Shown here piece after piece: positions 34,433-43,410 of a DNA stretch of 64,000 nt. Source of the stretch: Streptomyces seoulensis (GTDB lineage Bacteria > Actinomycetota > Actinomycetes > Streptomycetales > Streptomycetaceae); NCBI GenBank assembly GCA_013364255.1, contig CP054936.1:3750853-3814852 (forward strand), in the 5' to 3' direction. Made by a program: the position numbers and the translations under genes. Below the pieces are notes generated by a model. The model did not search any database. It had not been told where the DNA came from and was given only the letters and a program-made list of their open reading frames with translations. Each line of letters opens with the position of its first letter. Positions within the stretch are counted from its first letter, which is position 1.

Positions 34433-37400
34433 CGAGCGCGGCGGGGGCAGCTCCGGCGGGGACTTCGCCGGGGTCGTCTCCAGGGCCTCCAGCGCGAGCC
34501 GGATCGCCTCGTCCAGTTGCGGGTCGCGGCCCGCCGCGTGGTCCTGGGGACGCTGGAGGACCTCCACGTCCGGGTCCACGCCGTGGTTCTCCACGTCCCA
34601 GCCCAGGCCCTCCAGCCAGAACGCGTACTTCGGCTGGGTGATCAGGGTGCCGTCGACCAGGCGGTAGCGGCTGTCGATGCCGATGACGCCGCCCCAGGTG
34701 CGGGTGCCGACGACCGGTCCGATGCCCAGCGCCTTGATCGCCGCGTTGACGATGTCGCCGTCGGAGCCGGAGAACTCGTTGGCGACCGCGACCACCGGAC
34801 CCCGGGGCGCGTCCTGCGGATAGCTGTCCGGGCGCATGCCGCGCGGCAGGTCCCAGCCGACGATCCGCCGGGCCAGCTTCTCCACCACCAGCTGGGAGGT
34901 GTGGCCGCCGCGGTTCTCCCGCACGTCCACGACCAGGCCCTCCCGGGCCACCTCCACCCGCAGGTCGCGGTGGATCTGCGCCCAGCCGGGCGCCTGCATG
35001 TCCGGCACGTGCAGATAGCCGAGCCGGCCGCCGGACCTCTCGTGGACGTGGGCGCGGCGGTCGGCGACCCAGGCGTGGTAGCGCAGCGGCTCCTCGTCGG
35101 CCAGCGGCACCACCACCGCGTGCCGGACCTCTCCCCCGCCGGCCGGCGAGATCGTCAGCTCGACGGGCTTGCCGGCCGTGCCGACCAGCAGCGGCGCCGG
35201 ACCGGCGACCGGGTCGACGGGCCGGCCGCCGACCGCGAGGATCGCGTCCCCGGCGCGCACCGCGACACCGGGCGCGGCCAGCGGGCTGCGCGCGTTGGGG
35301 TCGGAGGTCTCCGAGGGCAGGATCCGGTCGACGCGCCAGCCGCCGTCCTCGTGCCGCGAGAGGTCCGCGCCGAGCAGGCCCTGCCGGGCGCCGTGGCCGA
35401 AAGCGCCGTACGGGGTGACGTAGGCGTGCGAGGTGCCCAGTTCGCCGTGCACCTCCCACAGCAGGTCGACCAGGTCGTCGTGGGTGGCCAGGCGGTCCAG
35501 GACCGGCCGGTAGCGGTCGAGGACGCCGTCCCAGTCCAGGCCGCCCATGTCGGGCCGCCAGAACTGGTCCCGCATGATGCGGCCGGTCTCCTCGTACATC
35601 TGCCGCCACTCCGCGGCCGGGTCGACCGTCTGCCGGACCCGGCCGAGATCGACGGTGATGTTCGAGTCGCTGTCCTCGTCGTTCGAGGCGCGCCGGTCGC
35701 TGGGCACCACCTTCAGCTTGTGGTCGGTCCACAGCAGGACCCGCTTGCCGTCGCCGCTGACCTCGAAGTGGTCGGCGTCGGCGGCGAGGTGCTCCAGGCG
35801 CTGCTGGGCGAGGTCGTAGCGCTCCAGTTCGGTCTTCGGGTCCGGGTCGTCGGGGGTGGCGCGGGCGGCGCCGAGCACGCCGGTCACCGGGTGGCGCAGC
35901 CACAGCACGCCGTCGCGGGCGGCGCGCAGGTTGGAGTAGCGGGCCGCCTCGACCGGGAAGGGCACGATGCGGTCGGCGAGGCCGTCGAGGTCGATGCGGG
36001 TCGCCGGGGCGCCCTCGCTGTCCGGGGTCTCCTCCTTGTCGGACACCTCGAAGGCCCGGCCGTGCCGCTGCGGCCCGAACGGCGACGGCGTGGTCGCGGC
36101 GAGCGTGATCAGGTACGGACGGGAGCTCTCCACGAAGGCCAGGTCGAAGACGTGTTCGTCGTAGACGGGGTCGAAGGAGCGGTGGGAGAGGAAGGCCAGG
36201 TGCTTGCCGTCGAGGGTGAAGGCGGGGGCGTAGTCCTGGAAGCGCAGCGGGGTCGCCTCGGTGACCGACAGGTCGGTGGTGTTGGCCAGCCGGAGCTGGC
36301 TGAGCGGGCGCGGTCCGGGGTGGGACCAGGCGAGCCAGCCGGAGTCGGGCGAGAAGACGAGCCCGGAGACGTCGCCGTTGTCGCTGCGGTCCACCTCGCG
36401 GACCTCGCCGCTCTCGCGTTCGACCAGCAGCAGCCGGCCGTCGTGGGAGGCGACGGCGGCGCGGCTGCCGTCGGGCGCCATGGCCAGCGCCAGCACCCGG
36501 CCGAGCTGTCCGGCGGCGAGCCGGCGCGGGGTGGCGCCGGGGGCGAGGCCGGTGGCGGGCGAGAACTCCAAGGCGTCCTCGCCCTCGGCGTCGGTCACCC
36601 ACACCACCCATTCCTCGCCGTCGGCCCGGAAGGTGCGCGGCAGCCGGGTCCGCACGCCCGGCTCGGCGGCCAGGGCGCGGGCAGGGCCGGCGCGGTGGGT
36701 GACCCAGTGGACGGCGCCGCGCACGGCGACCGCGCTGCCGCGCGCGGTGTGGTCGGGGGCGGCGGAGCCGAACCAGCGGGCGGCGTTGACCGGGTACGGC
36801 TGGAGGTCCACGCGCGGCCCGCCCAGGCGGATGTCCAGGCGGCGCGGCTCGGCGCCGTCGAGGTCGTCCAGCAGCCACAGTTCGCCCGCGCAGGCGTAGA
36901 CGACGCGCGCGCCGTCGGTGGCGGCGTGGCGGGCGTAGAAGCCGCCCAGCGGGGTGTGCCGGCGCAGGTCGGAGCCGTCGGCGAGGGAGGAGTACAGGGC
37001 GCCGGTGCCCTCGTGGTCGCTGAGGAAGGCGATCCGGTCGCCCACCCACAGCGGGTACTCGACGTTGCCGTCCAGCTCCTCGTGCAGCCGGACGAACTCG
37101 CCGTCGCCGTCGCGGTCGATCCACAGCTTGCCCGCGGTGCCGCCCCGGTACCGCTTCCACCAGGCCGCCTCGCGGCTCATCGAGGCCGACAGCAGCACGG
37201 TGTGCGGTCCCTGGGCGACGTCGCCGACCGGACCGTAGGGCAGGGTGGCGGCCGGTCCGCCGTCCAGCGGGACGGCCCGGGCCCAGCTGCGGCGCAGGCT
37301 GGCCTGGCCCTGGGTGCTGATCGCGAGGACCTCGCCCCCGGCGGTCCAGCCGCGCACCTGGGTGCGCCAGCTCCCCCAGTGCGTCAGGCGTCGGGCGGGC

Positions 37401-37639
37401 CCGCCGTCGATGGGGGCGATGTGCACCTCGGGCGCGCCGTCCCGGGTGGAGGTCCAGGCGACGGTGGCGCCGTCGGGCGAGACGCGGGGGTGGTTCACCG
37501 GCACGCTGTCGGCGCTCACCCGCCAGGCTCGGCCGCCGTCCAACGGGGCGAGCCACACGTCGTCCTCGGCGGTGAAGGCGACCAACTCGCCGTGCGGATG
37601 CGGAAACCGGAGATAGGCAGACGATGCGGACTGAGTCAC
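34430..37639 (-). CDS. tricorn-type S41 protease
   Basis: The 1069-residue protein is a homologue of archaeal tricorn protease, a large oligomeric peptidase acting on peptides released by the proteasome. The N-terminal half is two beta-propellers (repeats such as HPRVSPDGATVAWTSTRDG). A helical part follows (DQFWRPDMGGLDWDGVLDRY), then a PDZ domain (GVAVRAGDAILAVGGRPVDP). The C-terminal S41 core has GELGTSHAYVTPYG (His) and NEFSGSDGDIVNAA (Ser). There is no signal peptide, so it is cytoplasmic. Start GTG at 37639; TAGGGT lies six bases upstream, suggesting a leaderless message. Confidence 0.92.
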   Translation of the reverse strand: MTQSASSAYLRFPHPHGELVAFTAEDDVWLAPLDGGRAWRVSADSVPVNHPRVSPDGATVAWTSTRDGAPEVHIAPIDGGPARRLTHWGSWRTQVRGWTAGGEVLAISTQGQASLRRSWARAVPLDGGPAATLPYGPVGDVAQGPHTVLLSASMSREAAWWKRYRGGTAGKLWIDRDGDGEFVRLHEELDGNVEYPLWVGDRIAFLSDHEGTGALYSSLADGSDLRRHTPLGGFYARHAATDGARVVYACAGELWLLDDLDGAEPRRLDIRLGGPRVDLQPYPVNAARWFGSAAPDHTARGSAVAVRGAVHWVTHRAGPARALAAEPGVRTRLPRTFRADGEEWVVWVTDAEGEDALEFSPATGLAPGATPRRLAAGQLGRVLALAMAPDGSRAAVASHDGRLLLVERESGEVREVDRSDNGDVSGLVFSPDSGWLAWSHPGPRPLSQLRLANTTDLSVTEATPLRFQDYAPAFTLDGKHLAFLSHRSFDPVYDEHVFDLAFVESSRPYLITLAATTPSPFGPQRHGRAFEVSDKEETPDSEGAPATRIDLDGLADRIVPFPVEAARYSNLRAARDGVLWLRHPVTGVLGAARATPDDPDPKTELERYDLAQQRLEHLAADADHFEVSGDGKRVLLWTDHKLKVVPSDRRASNDEDSDSNITVDLGRVRQTVDPAAEWRQMYEETGRIMRDQFWRPDMGGLDWDGVLDRYRPVLDRLATHDDLVDLLWEVHGELGTSHAYVTPYGAFGHGARQGLLGADLSRHEDGGWRVDRILPSETSDPNARSPLAAPGVAVRAGDAILAVGGRPVDPVAGPAPLLVGTAGKPVELTISPAGGGEVRHAVVVPLADEEPLRYHAWVADRRAHVHERSGGRLGYLHVPDMQAPGWAQIHRDLRVEVAREGLVVDVRENRGGHTSQLVVEKLARRIVGWDLPRGMRPDSYPQDAPRGPVVAVANEFSGSDGDIVNAAIKALGIGPVVGTRTWGGVIGIDSRYRLVDGTLITQPKYAFWLEGLGWDVENHGVDPDVEVLQRPQDHAAGRDPQLDEAIRLALEALETTPAKSPPELPPPRS

Positions 37640-37800
37640 CTGATCACCCTACGCAGCGTCGGCGGCCACGAACAGGGGGCCGCGGCGCATCTCCGCCGCC
37701 GCCCCCGCACCGTACGTCCCTGCTCGCGCCCTTGATCACTGTGCGCCGAGCGCCGGTCGGGGGCGCCCTGCCGCGGGGCCGGGCGCGGACTCGGCCGCCG

Positions 37801-38193
37801 TCAGGTGCGCAGGAGCAGCCATTCCTGGAGTTCCACCACATTGCCCTCGGGATCCTTCAGGTGCGCGACGCGCATCCGGTCCGTCATGGGCGCCGGACCG
37901 TGCAGGAGGGTCGCGCCGCGGGCGGCGACCCGCGCGCAGCACGCGTCCAGGTCGTCCACGCGCAGCACCACCAGCGAGCGGTGTCCGGCGACCGACTCGC
38001 CCAGTTCGCCGAGGACTTCGGCCATCATCGCCCGGTCCTGGAGGGCGATGCCCGCGGAACCGGCGGCCGGAGAGAACTTCTCGTACGGTCCCCGCTGTGC
38101 GCCCGACTGCGGTTTCAGGCCGAGGACTTCGGCGTAGAAGCGGTAGCAGGCGGCGAAGTCGGTGACGAGCAGTCGGACTTGGGCGAGTTCCAC
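37801..38193 (-). CDS. VOC-family (glyoxalase-like) protein
   Basis: The 130-residue protein has the paired beta-alpha-beta units of the vicinal oxygen chelate fold: VRLLVTDFAACYRFYAEVLGLK at the N-terminus and HLKDPEGNVVELQEW at the C-terminus. It may be a metal-dependent lyase, dioxygenase or resistance protein; the residues do not decide. The GTG at 38193 has AGGGGGA about six bases upstream and 22 bases separate it from the rsmE stop, so it is the last gene of the dnaJ-side leftward run. An upstream in-frame extension is a shadow. Confidence 0.85.
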   Translation of the reverse strand: MELAQVRLLVTDFAACYRFYAEVLGLKPQSGAQRGPYEKFSPAAGSAGIALQDRAMMAEVLGELGESVAGHRSLVVLRVDDLDACCARVAARGATLLHGPAPMTDRMRVAHLKDPEGNVVELQEWLLLRT

Positions 38194-38215
38194 GGCATCC
38201 CCCTGGAGCCTTCGG

Positions 38216-38974
38216 TCAGGACCAGCGGCCGGTGCGCCCCAGCAGCAGCGCGGCGGCGGCCGTCCCCGCGGTCGAGGTGCGCAGCACACTACGCCCGAGC
38301 AGGCACGCCCGCGCCCCCGCCTCCCGGAACTGCGCCAACTCGTCGGAGACGACGCCTCCTTCGGGGCCGACCACGAGCACGATCTCGCCCTCGGCGGGCA
38401 GTTCGACGGTGGCCAGGGGTTCGCTGCCGTACTCGAAGTCCGAGTGCAGCACGGCGGCGAAGTCGGCCTTCGCCAGCAGCGCGGCGACCTGCTTGGTGCT
38501 CGCGGCCTCCGCGATCTCCGGGAAGCGGACCCGGCGGGACTGCTTGCCGGCCTCGCGCGCGGTGGCCCGCCACTTGCCGAGCGCCTTGAGCCCCCGGTCG
38601 CCCTTCCACTGGGTGATGCAGCGGGCGGCCTGCCAGGGCACGATCGCGTCGACGCCGACCTCGGTCATGGTCTCCACGGCGAGTTCGCCCCGGTCGCCCT
38701 TGGGCAGGGCCTGCACCACGGTGATGCGGGGCTGCTCGGGCTCCTCCTCGCGGACGGACTCCAGGTCCATGACGACCAGGCGGTCCTTGCCCTCGGCGGC
38801 CTTGACGACGCCTTCCAGCCAGCGCCCGCGCCCGTCGGTGAGGATCACGTCCTCGCCGGGCCGCAGCCGCTTCACGGAGACGGCGTGCCGTCCCTCGGGG
38901 CCGTCCAGGACGTACTCCCCGCCGCTGAAGTCGGCGCCCTCGACCGAGTCGATCACGAACACCGGCGCCGTCAT
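38216..38974 (-). CDS. rsmE: 16S rRNA (uracil1498-N3)-methyltransferase
   Basis: RsmE methylates U1498 of 16S rRNA. The 252-residue SPOUT-class protein has an N-terminal PUA-like domain (HAVSVKRLRPGEDVILTDGRG) and the trefoil-knot SAM site LVVGPEGGVVSDEL with LLGRSVLRTSTAGTA. ALPKGDRGELAVETMTEVGV is also typical. Its ATG overlaps the stop of the nitronate monooxygenase gene (ATGA). In actinobacteria rsmE normally lies close to dnaJ, as here with one gene between. Confidence 0.95.
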   Translation of the reverse strand: MTAPVFVIDSVEGADFSGGEYVLDGPEGRHAVSVKRLRPGEDVILTDGRGRWLEGVVKAAEGKDRLVVMDLESVREEEPEQPRITVVQALPKGDRGELAVETMTEVGVDAIVPWQAARCITQWKGDRGLKALGKWRATAREAGKQSRRVRFPEIAEAASTKQVAALLAKADFAAVLHSDFEYGSEPLATVELPAEGEIVLVVGPEGGVVSDELAQFREAGARACLLGRSVLRTSTAGTAAAALLLGRTGRWS

Positions 38975-40062
38975 CGCGCACCTCCCGTCCGGCGCCCCGG
39001 CAGGGCCGCCGTCGCCGCTTCGAGTTCCTCCGCGAGCACCTCCACCAGTCGCCCGGCGGGCAGGTCGCGGGCCATCCGGTGGCCCTGTCCGGCCCACAGC
39101 GCCATGCCCTGCGGGTCGCCCGCCTCGGCCGCGGCCTTGCGCAGCGGGGCGGTGAGGTGGTGCACCTCCGGGTAGGCGGCGGGCGCGTAGGGGCCGTGTT
39201 CGCGCAGGAAGCGGTTGACCAGGCCGCGGGCCGGGCGGCCGGAGAAGGCCCGGGTCAGCTCGGTGTGCGGGTGGAGCGGGTCGGTCAGGGCCGCCTTGTG
39301 CAGGGCGTGCGCGCCGGACTCGGGGGTGGCGAGGAACGCCGTGCCCAGCTGGGCGGCGCTCGCCCCGGCGGCGAGGACGGCGGCGATCTGGCCGCCGCGC
39401 ATGATGCCGCCGGCGGCGACGACCGGGAGGTCCACCGCCTCGCGGATCAGGGCGACCAGGGAAAGCACGCCGATGCCGGCGCCGTCGTTCTCCGGCAGGT
39501 CGCGGTGGGTGCCCTGGTGGCCGCCGGCCTCCACGCCCTGCGCGATCACCGCGTCCGCGCCCGCCCGCTCCACCGCCAGCGCCTCCTCGACGGTGGTCGC
39601 GGTGACCAGGGTGAAGGTGCCGACGCGGTGCAGGGCGTCGACCACCTCGCGGGCGGGGACGCCGAAGTGGAAGGAGACCACCGGGACCGGGTCGTCCACC
39701 AGCGCGGCGACCTTGATCTCGTAGCCGTCGTCGCGGCCGTGGTCCGGCTCGCCCAGCTCGGTGCGGTACCAGGCGGCCTCGCCGGCCAGCTGCTGGGCGT
39801 ACAGGTCGACCGCGCCGGACTCCGCGTGTTCCGGCTGGGGCAGGAACACGTTCACGCCGAAGGGGCGGCCGGTCAGCCCGCGCACCTGCTTGATCTCCTG
39901 GTACATGCCGTCCGCGGTCTTGTACCCGGCGGCCAGGAAGCCCAGCCCGCCGGCCTCGGACACCGCCGCGGCCAGCCGGGGGCCGGAAGGACCGCCCGCC
40001 ATCGGGGCCTGCACGATCGGCTGAGGGAAGAGATCGGTCAGCGCGGACAATGCGGAGGACAT
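38971..40062 (-). CDS. nitronate monooxygenase family protein
   Basis: The 363-residue FMN-dependent TIM-barrel protein resembles nitronate monooxygenase (2-nitropropane dioxygenase), which oxidises toxic nitronates. The N-terminal PIVQAPMAGGPSGPRLAAAV, the central VIAQGVEAGGHQGTHRD and the phosphate-binding VVAAGGIMRGGQIAAVLAAG are typical. The ATG start at 40062 follows GCGGAGG... on the minus strand only weakly, so the ribosome binding site is not decisive. It precedes rsmE with an ATGA overlap and follows dnaJ after a 298-bp repeat-filled gap. Confidence 0.9.
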   Translation of the reverse strand: MSSALSALTDLFPQPIVQAPMAGGPSGPRLAAAVSEAGGLGFLAAGYKTADGMYQEIKQVRGLTGRPFGVNVFLPQPEHAESGAVDLYAQQLAGEAAWYRTELGEPDHGRDDGYEIKVAALVDDPVPVVSFHFGVPAREVVDALHRVGTFTLVTATTVEEALAVERAGADAVIAQGVEAGGHQGTHRDLPENDGAGIGVLSLVALIREAVDLPVVAAGGIMRGGQIAAVLAAGASAAQLGTAFLATPESGAHALHKAALTDPLHPHTELTRAFSGRPARGLVNRFLREHGPYAPAAYPEVHHLTAPLRKAAAEAGDPQGMALWAGQGHRMARDLPAGRLVEVLAEELEAATAALPGRRTGGAR

Positions 40063-40119
40063 GACCGCATGGTGTCACGTCCTGCGCACGTCTCCGAATC
40101 CGGGCGAGACCTTCGCCCC

Positions 40120-40138
40120 GACGGCCTCGAAGGCCGTC
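40120..40138 (-). terminator. hairpin at the distal end of the dnaJ-tail array
   Basis: GACGGCCT-CGA-AGGCCGTC is a perfect 8-bp stem with a 3-base loop just after the last repeat unit, before the nitronate monooxygenase gene on the same strand. Confidence 0.5.
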
Positions 40139-40140
40139 CC

Positions 40141-40417
40141 TCAGCGACCGTTGAACGCGTCCTTCCGGCGCGAGAACAAGCCCTGCTGACCCGGCTGACC
40201 GTGTCCGCCCGGGGGCAACCCCCGGACCCCCGGCCGAGGGCCACTCCGCCTCAGCGACCGTTGAACGCGTCCTTCAACCGCGAGAACAAGCCCTGCTGAC
40301 CCGGCTGACCGTGTCCGCCCGGGGGCAACCCCCGGACCCCCGGCCGAGGGCCGCTCCGCCTCAGCGACCGTTGAACGCGTCCTTCAACCGCGAGAACAAG
40401 CCCTGCTGACCCGGCTG
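40141..40417. repeat. 110-bp tandem repeat of the dnaJ 3' end, three copies
   Basis: The segment beginning TCAGCGACCGTTGAACGCGT occurs at 40141, 40251 and 40361, exactly 110 bases apart. The copy at 40361 is the real dnaJ end (coding the tail LFSRLKDAFNGR and stop). The other two lie downstream and each keeps this tail sequence and stop, joined by a spacer with a terminator-like hairpin. The copy at 40251 is almost identical; the copy at 40141 differs at three bases. They are not translated as part of DnaJ. Confidence 0.95.
40319..40335 (-). terminator. dnaJ: dnaJ terminator hairpin (also duplicated at 40209-40225)
   Basis: CCGGGGG-TTG-CCCCCGG on the minus strand is a 7-bp stem with a 3-base loop, 26 bases after the dnaJ stop. 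An identical hairpin stands 110 bases further on because the unit is duplicated. Confidence 0.6.
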
Positions 40418-41494
40418 GAACTGCCCCTGGGGACGTTCCTCGCCGCGCAGCTGGGCCAGTTCGCGCAGCAGCCGCTCCTGCTCGGGGTCGAGCTTGCTCG
40501 GGGTCTGCACCTCGACGTGCACGATGAGGTCGCCGCGGCCGCCGCCGCGCAGGTGCGTGACGCCGCGCCCGTGCAGCGGGATCGACTGTCCGGACTGGGT
40601 GCCCGGCCGGATGTCGACCTCCTCCATGCCGTCCAGCGTCTCCAGTGGCACCTTGGTGCCGAGCGCCGCCGCGGTCATCGGGAGGGTGACCGTGCAGTGC
40701 AAGTCGTCGCCGCGCCGCTGGAAGGTCGGGTGCGGCAGCTCGTGGATCTCGACGTACAGGTCGCCGGCCGGGCCGCCGCCGGGGCCGACCTCGCCCTCGC
40801 CCGCGAGCTGGATCCGCGTGCCGTTGTCCACACCGGCCGGGATCTTCACCGTCAGGCTGCGGCGGGCGCGGATGCGGCCGTCGCCGGCGCACTCCGGGCA
40901 CGGGGTCGGCACGACCGTGCCGAAGCCCTGGCACTGCGGGCAGGGCCGGGAGGTCATGACCTGGCCCAGGAAGGACCGGGTGACCTGCGAGACCTCACCG
41001 CGGCCGCGGCACATGTCGCAGGTCTGGGCGGTGGTGCCCGGAGCCGCGCCCTCGCCGTTGCAGGTGTTGCAGACGACGGCCGTGTCGACCTGGATGTCCT
41101 TCGTGGTGCCGAAGGCCGCCTCGTCCAGCTCGATCTCCAGCCGGATCATGGCGTCCTGGCCCCGGCGGGTGCGCGAGCGCGGCCCGCGCTGCGACGCCGT
41201 GCCGAAGAACGCGTCCATGATGTCGGAGAAGTTGCCGAACGCGCCGGCGCCGAAGCCGCCCGCGCCGCCGCCGGCCTGCGAGAGCGGGTCGCCGCCGAGG
41301 TCGTAGACCTGCTTCTTCTGCGGGTCCGACAGCACCTCGTAAGCGGCGTTGATCTCCTTGAACCGCTCCTGGGTCTTCGGATCGGGGTTGACGTCCGGGT
41401 GCAGCTCGCGCGCGAGCCGGCGGAACGCCTTCTTGATCTCATCCTGCGACGCGTCGCGGCGCACGCCGAGAACGGCGTAGTAGTCCGTGGCCAC
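40361..41494 (-). CDS. dnaJ: chaperone DnaJ, HrcA-linked copy
   Basis: The 377-residue co-chaperone stimulates DnaK. The J domain at 1-70 has the HPD motif in ARELHPDVNPD. A Gly-rich segment follows. The zinc-finger domain holds four CxxCxGxG-type repeats (CNTCNGEG, CDMCRGRG, CPQCQGFG, CPECAGDG). The C-terminal substrate domain has EIHELPHPTFQRRGDD. Streptomyces has two dnaJ genes; this one, beside hrcA, is the one usually called dnaJ2. The GTG start directly abuts the hrcA stop (TAAGTG), so the pair is coupled and under CIRCE control. Confidence 0.96.
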   Translation of the reverse strand: MATDYYAVLGVRRDASQDEIKKAFRRLARELHPDVNPDPKTQERFKEINAAYEVLSDPQKKQVYDLGGDPLSQAGGGAGGFGAGAFGNFSDIMDAFFGTASQRGPRSRTRRGQDAMIRLEIELDEAAFGTTKDIQVDTAVVCNTCNGEGAAPGTTAQTCDMCRGRGEVSQVTRSFLGQVMTSRPCPQCQGFGTVVPTPCPECAGDGRIRARRSLTVKIPAGVDNGTRIQLAGEGEVGPGGGPAGDLYVEIHELPHPTFQRRGDDLHCTVTLPMTAAALGTKVPLETLDGMEEVDIRPGTQSGQSIPLHGRGVTHLRGGGRGDLIVHVEVQTPSKLDPEQERLLRELAQLRGEERPQGQFQPGQQGLFSRLKDAFNGR

Positions 41495-42511
41495 TTACGA
41501 CTCCGCCAGGATCTGTCCGACGTACCGTGCCACTGCGCGTACCGCTCCCATCGTTCCCGGGTAGTCCATGCGGGTCGGTCCGACCACGCCGAGCTTGGCC
41601 ACTGCCTCGCCGCCCGAACCGTAGCCCACCGACACGATGGACGTGGAGTTGAGTCCTTCGTGGGCGTTCTCGTGACCGATGCGCACGGTCATGCCCGGAT
41701 CCTGCGTCTCACCGAGCAGCTTCAGCATGACCACCTGCTCCTCCAGCGCCTCCAGAACGGGGCGGATGGTGAGCGGGAAGTCGTGTCCGAAGCGGGTGAG
41801 GTTGGCGGTGCCGCCGATCATCAGCCGCTCCTCGTTCTCCTCGACGAGGGTTTCGAGGAGCGTGGACAGCACCGTGCAGACCGTGCCGCGGTCCTCCAGG
41901 TCGAAGCCGTCGGCCAGGTCCTCCACCAGCTGCGGCACGTCCGCGAAGCGGCGTCCGGCGACCCGGCTGTTGAGCCGCGCCCGCAGGTCGGCGAGCGACG
42001 TCTCCCCGAACGGGGCCGGGCAGTCGATCATCCGCTGCTCGACCCGCCCGGTGTCCGTGATCAGCACCAGCATCACCCGCGCGGGGGCGAGCGCCAGCAG
42101 CTCCACGTGCCGCACCGTCGAACGCGTCAGCGAGGGGTACTGCACCACCGCGACCTGCCGGGTGAGCTGCGCGAGCAGCCGCACCGTGCGGGCCACGACG
42201 TCGTCGAGGTCGACGGCGCCGTCCAGGAAGTTCTGGATGGCGCGCCGCTCCGGCGCGGTCATCGGCTTGACCCCGGCCAGCTTGTCGACGAAGAGGCGGT
42301 ACCCCTTGTCGGTGGGGATGCGGCCGGCACTGGTGTGCGGCTGGGCGATGTAGCCCTCGTCCTCCAGGGCCGCCATGTCGTTGCGCACGGTGGCCGGCGA
42401 GACGCCGAGGCTGTGCCGCTCGGTGAGCGCCTTGGAGCCCACCGGCTCCTCGGTGCCGACGTAGTCCTGGACGATGGCACGCAGCACTTGAAGCCTTCGC
42501 TCGCTGAGCAT
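41495..42511 (-). CDS. hrcA: heat-inducible transcription repressor HrcA
   Basis: HrcA represses chaperone genes by binding CIRCE and is itself folded by GroEL. The 338-residue protein has the N-terminal winged helix LSERRLQVLRAIVQDYV and SPATVRNDMAALEDEGYI. The typical middle block is HTSAGRIPTDKGYRLFVD and the C-terminal end is VGPTRMDYPGTMGAVRAV. The ATG at 42511 follows GGAGG by eight bases; the longer frame upstream is rejected because it would run through the CIRCE element. It is the first gene of the hrcA-dnaJ operon and is autoregulated. Confidence 0.97.
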   Translation of the reverse strand: MLSERRLQVLRAIVQDYVGTEEPVGSKALTERHSLGVSPATVRNDMAALEDEGYIAQPHTSAGRIPTDKGYRLFVDKLAGVKPMTAPERRAIQNFLDGAVDLDDVVARTVRLLAQLTRQVAVVQYPSLTRSTVRHVELLALAPARVMLVLITDTGRVEQRMIDCPAPFGETSLADLRARLNSRVAGRRFADVPQLVEDLADGFDLEDRGTVCTVLSTLLETLVEENEERLMIGGTANLTRFGHDFPLTIRPVLEALEEQVVMLKLLGETQDPGMTVRIGHENAHEGLNSTSIVSVGYGSGGEAVAKLGVVGPTRMDYPGTMGAVRAVARYVGQILAES

Positions 42512-42546
42512 CGCGCACACCTCCAGAGTCGTCCCTCGGCTCCCCT

Positions 42547-42573
42547 TTGGCACTCGGCGCATACGAGTGCCAG
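42547..42573. promoter_or_regulatory. hrcA: CIRCE operator of hrcA-dnaJ
   Basis: TTGGCACTC-N9-GAGTGCCAG matches the CIRCE consensus TTAGCACTC-N9-GAGTGCTAA with one change in each arm. It lies 36 bases before the hrcA start and downstream of the -10 element, where bound HrcA would block transcription. Confidence 0.93.
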
Positions 42574-42586
42574 TTCTCCCCGGCCC

Positions 42587-42617
42587 AGTGTACGGCCGTC
42601 GGGTGGACCGAGGGCAA
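42587..42617 (-). promoter_or_regulatory. hrcA: hrcA promoter
   Basis: On the minus strand TTGCCC (42617-42612) and TACACT (42592-42587) are separated by 19 bases, a slightly long spacer. The -10 is good, and transcription would begin about 10 bases before the CIRCE arm. Confidence 0.5.
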
Positions 42618-42647
42618 GGCCGGTCCCGGGAACGCTAGCGTCGGGGC

Positions 42648-43379
42648 ATGACGGTGACTTGGGAAGAGCTCGGCTGGGAACGGCTGGCCGACGGGATCGG
42701 CCGGATCCGGCTGCCGGGCTGGGACTGCACGGTCGGACTGGTGGCGGGGGCGGGTTCCGCGCTGCTGGTGGACGCCGGCTCCAGCCTCGCCGAGGGGGCC
42801 GCGCTGCGCGCCGACGCGGCCCGCCTCGCGGGCTTCGATGTGACACTTCTCGCGCTGACGCACCCGCACTTCGACCACGTCCTGGGCGCCGCGGCGTTCC
42901 CGGACGCCGAGGTGTTCGCCGCCGGGGGCGCCCACGCCGTCCACGACGACGAGCGCGAGCGCGCGGAGCTGCGCGCGGACGCGGTGCGCCACGGCCTGGA
43001 CCCGCGGGCGGCCGACGCGGCGGCCGCGGCGCTGGTACGGCCCGGCCGCGAGGTCGACGACGTGCTCGCCGTGCCGCTGGGCGACGGCCGGGAGGCGCTG
43101 CTCGTGAACGCCGGCCCCGGTCACACCGCCCACGACCTCGCCGTCGTGGTGCCGGGCGAGCGGCCGGTGGTGTTCTGCGGCGACCTGGTCGAGGAGTCCG
43201 GCGAGCCCTCGGCCGGCCCCGACGCGGTGCCGTCCCGGTGGCCGGCCGCGCTGGACCGGCTGCTGGAGCTGGGCGGCCCGGACGCCCGGTACGTCCCCGG
43301 GCACGGCGCGGTGGTGGACGCGGCCTTCGTCCGGGCCCAGCGGGACGCCCTCGCCCGGCGCTTCGGCGTGTCGCCCTGA
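42648..43379 (+). CDS. MBL-fold metallo-hydrolase
   Basis: The 243-residue protein of the metallo-beta-lactamase fold has the zinc motif LLALTHPHFDHVLGAA near residues 65-80. Other metal ligands are in NAGPGHTAHDLAV, VFCGDLVEESG and YVPGHGAVVD. It could be a hydroxyacylglutathione hydrolase-like or other thioester or lactone hydrolase; the substrate cannot be read. TAGCGT lies six bases before the ATG and there is no ribosome binding site, suggesting a leaderless message. It is divergent from hrcA. Confidence 0.9.
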   Translation: MTVTWEELGWERLADGIGRIRLPGWDCTVGLVAGAGSALLVDAGSSLAEGAALRADAARLAGFDVTLLALTHPHFDHVLGAAAFPDAEVFAAGGAHAVHDDERERAELRADAVRHGLDPRAADAAAAALVRPGREVDDVLAVPLGDGREALLVNAGPGHTAHDLAVVVPGERPVVFCGDLVEESGEPSAGPDAVPSRWPAALDRLLELGGPDARYVPGHGAVVDAAFVRAQRDALARRFGVSP

Positions 43380-43410
43380 TCGGCCGCCGACTTCTCCTAT
43401 CGTCACTCGA

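Noticed and set aside
40251..40934. 227-codon frame over the dnaJ C-terminal half and its tail duplicates
   Set aside because: It is a shifted frame of dnaJ in GC-rich sequence; the in-frame gene is dnaJ with zinc-finger motifs.
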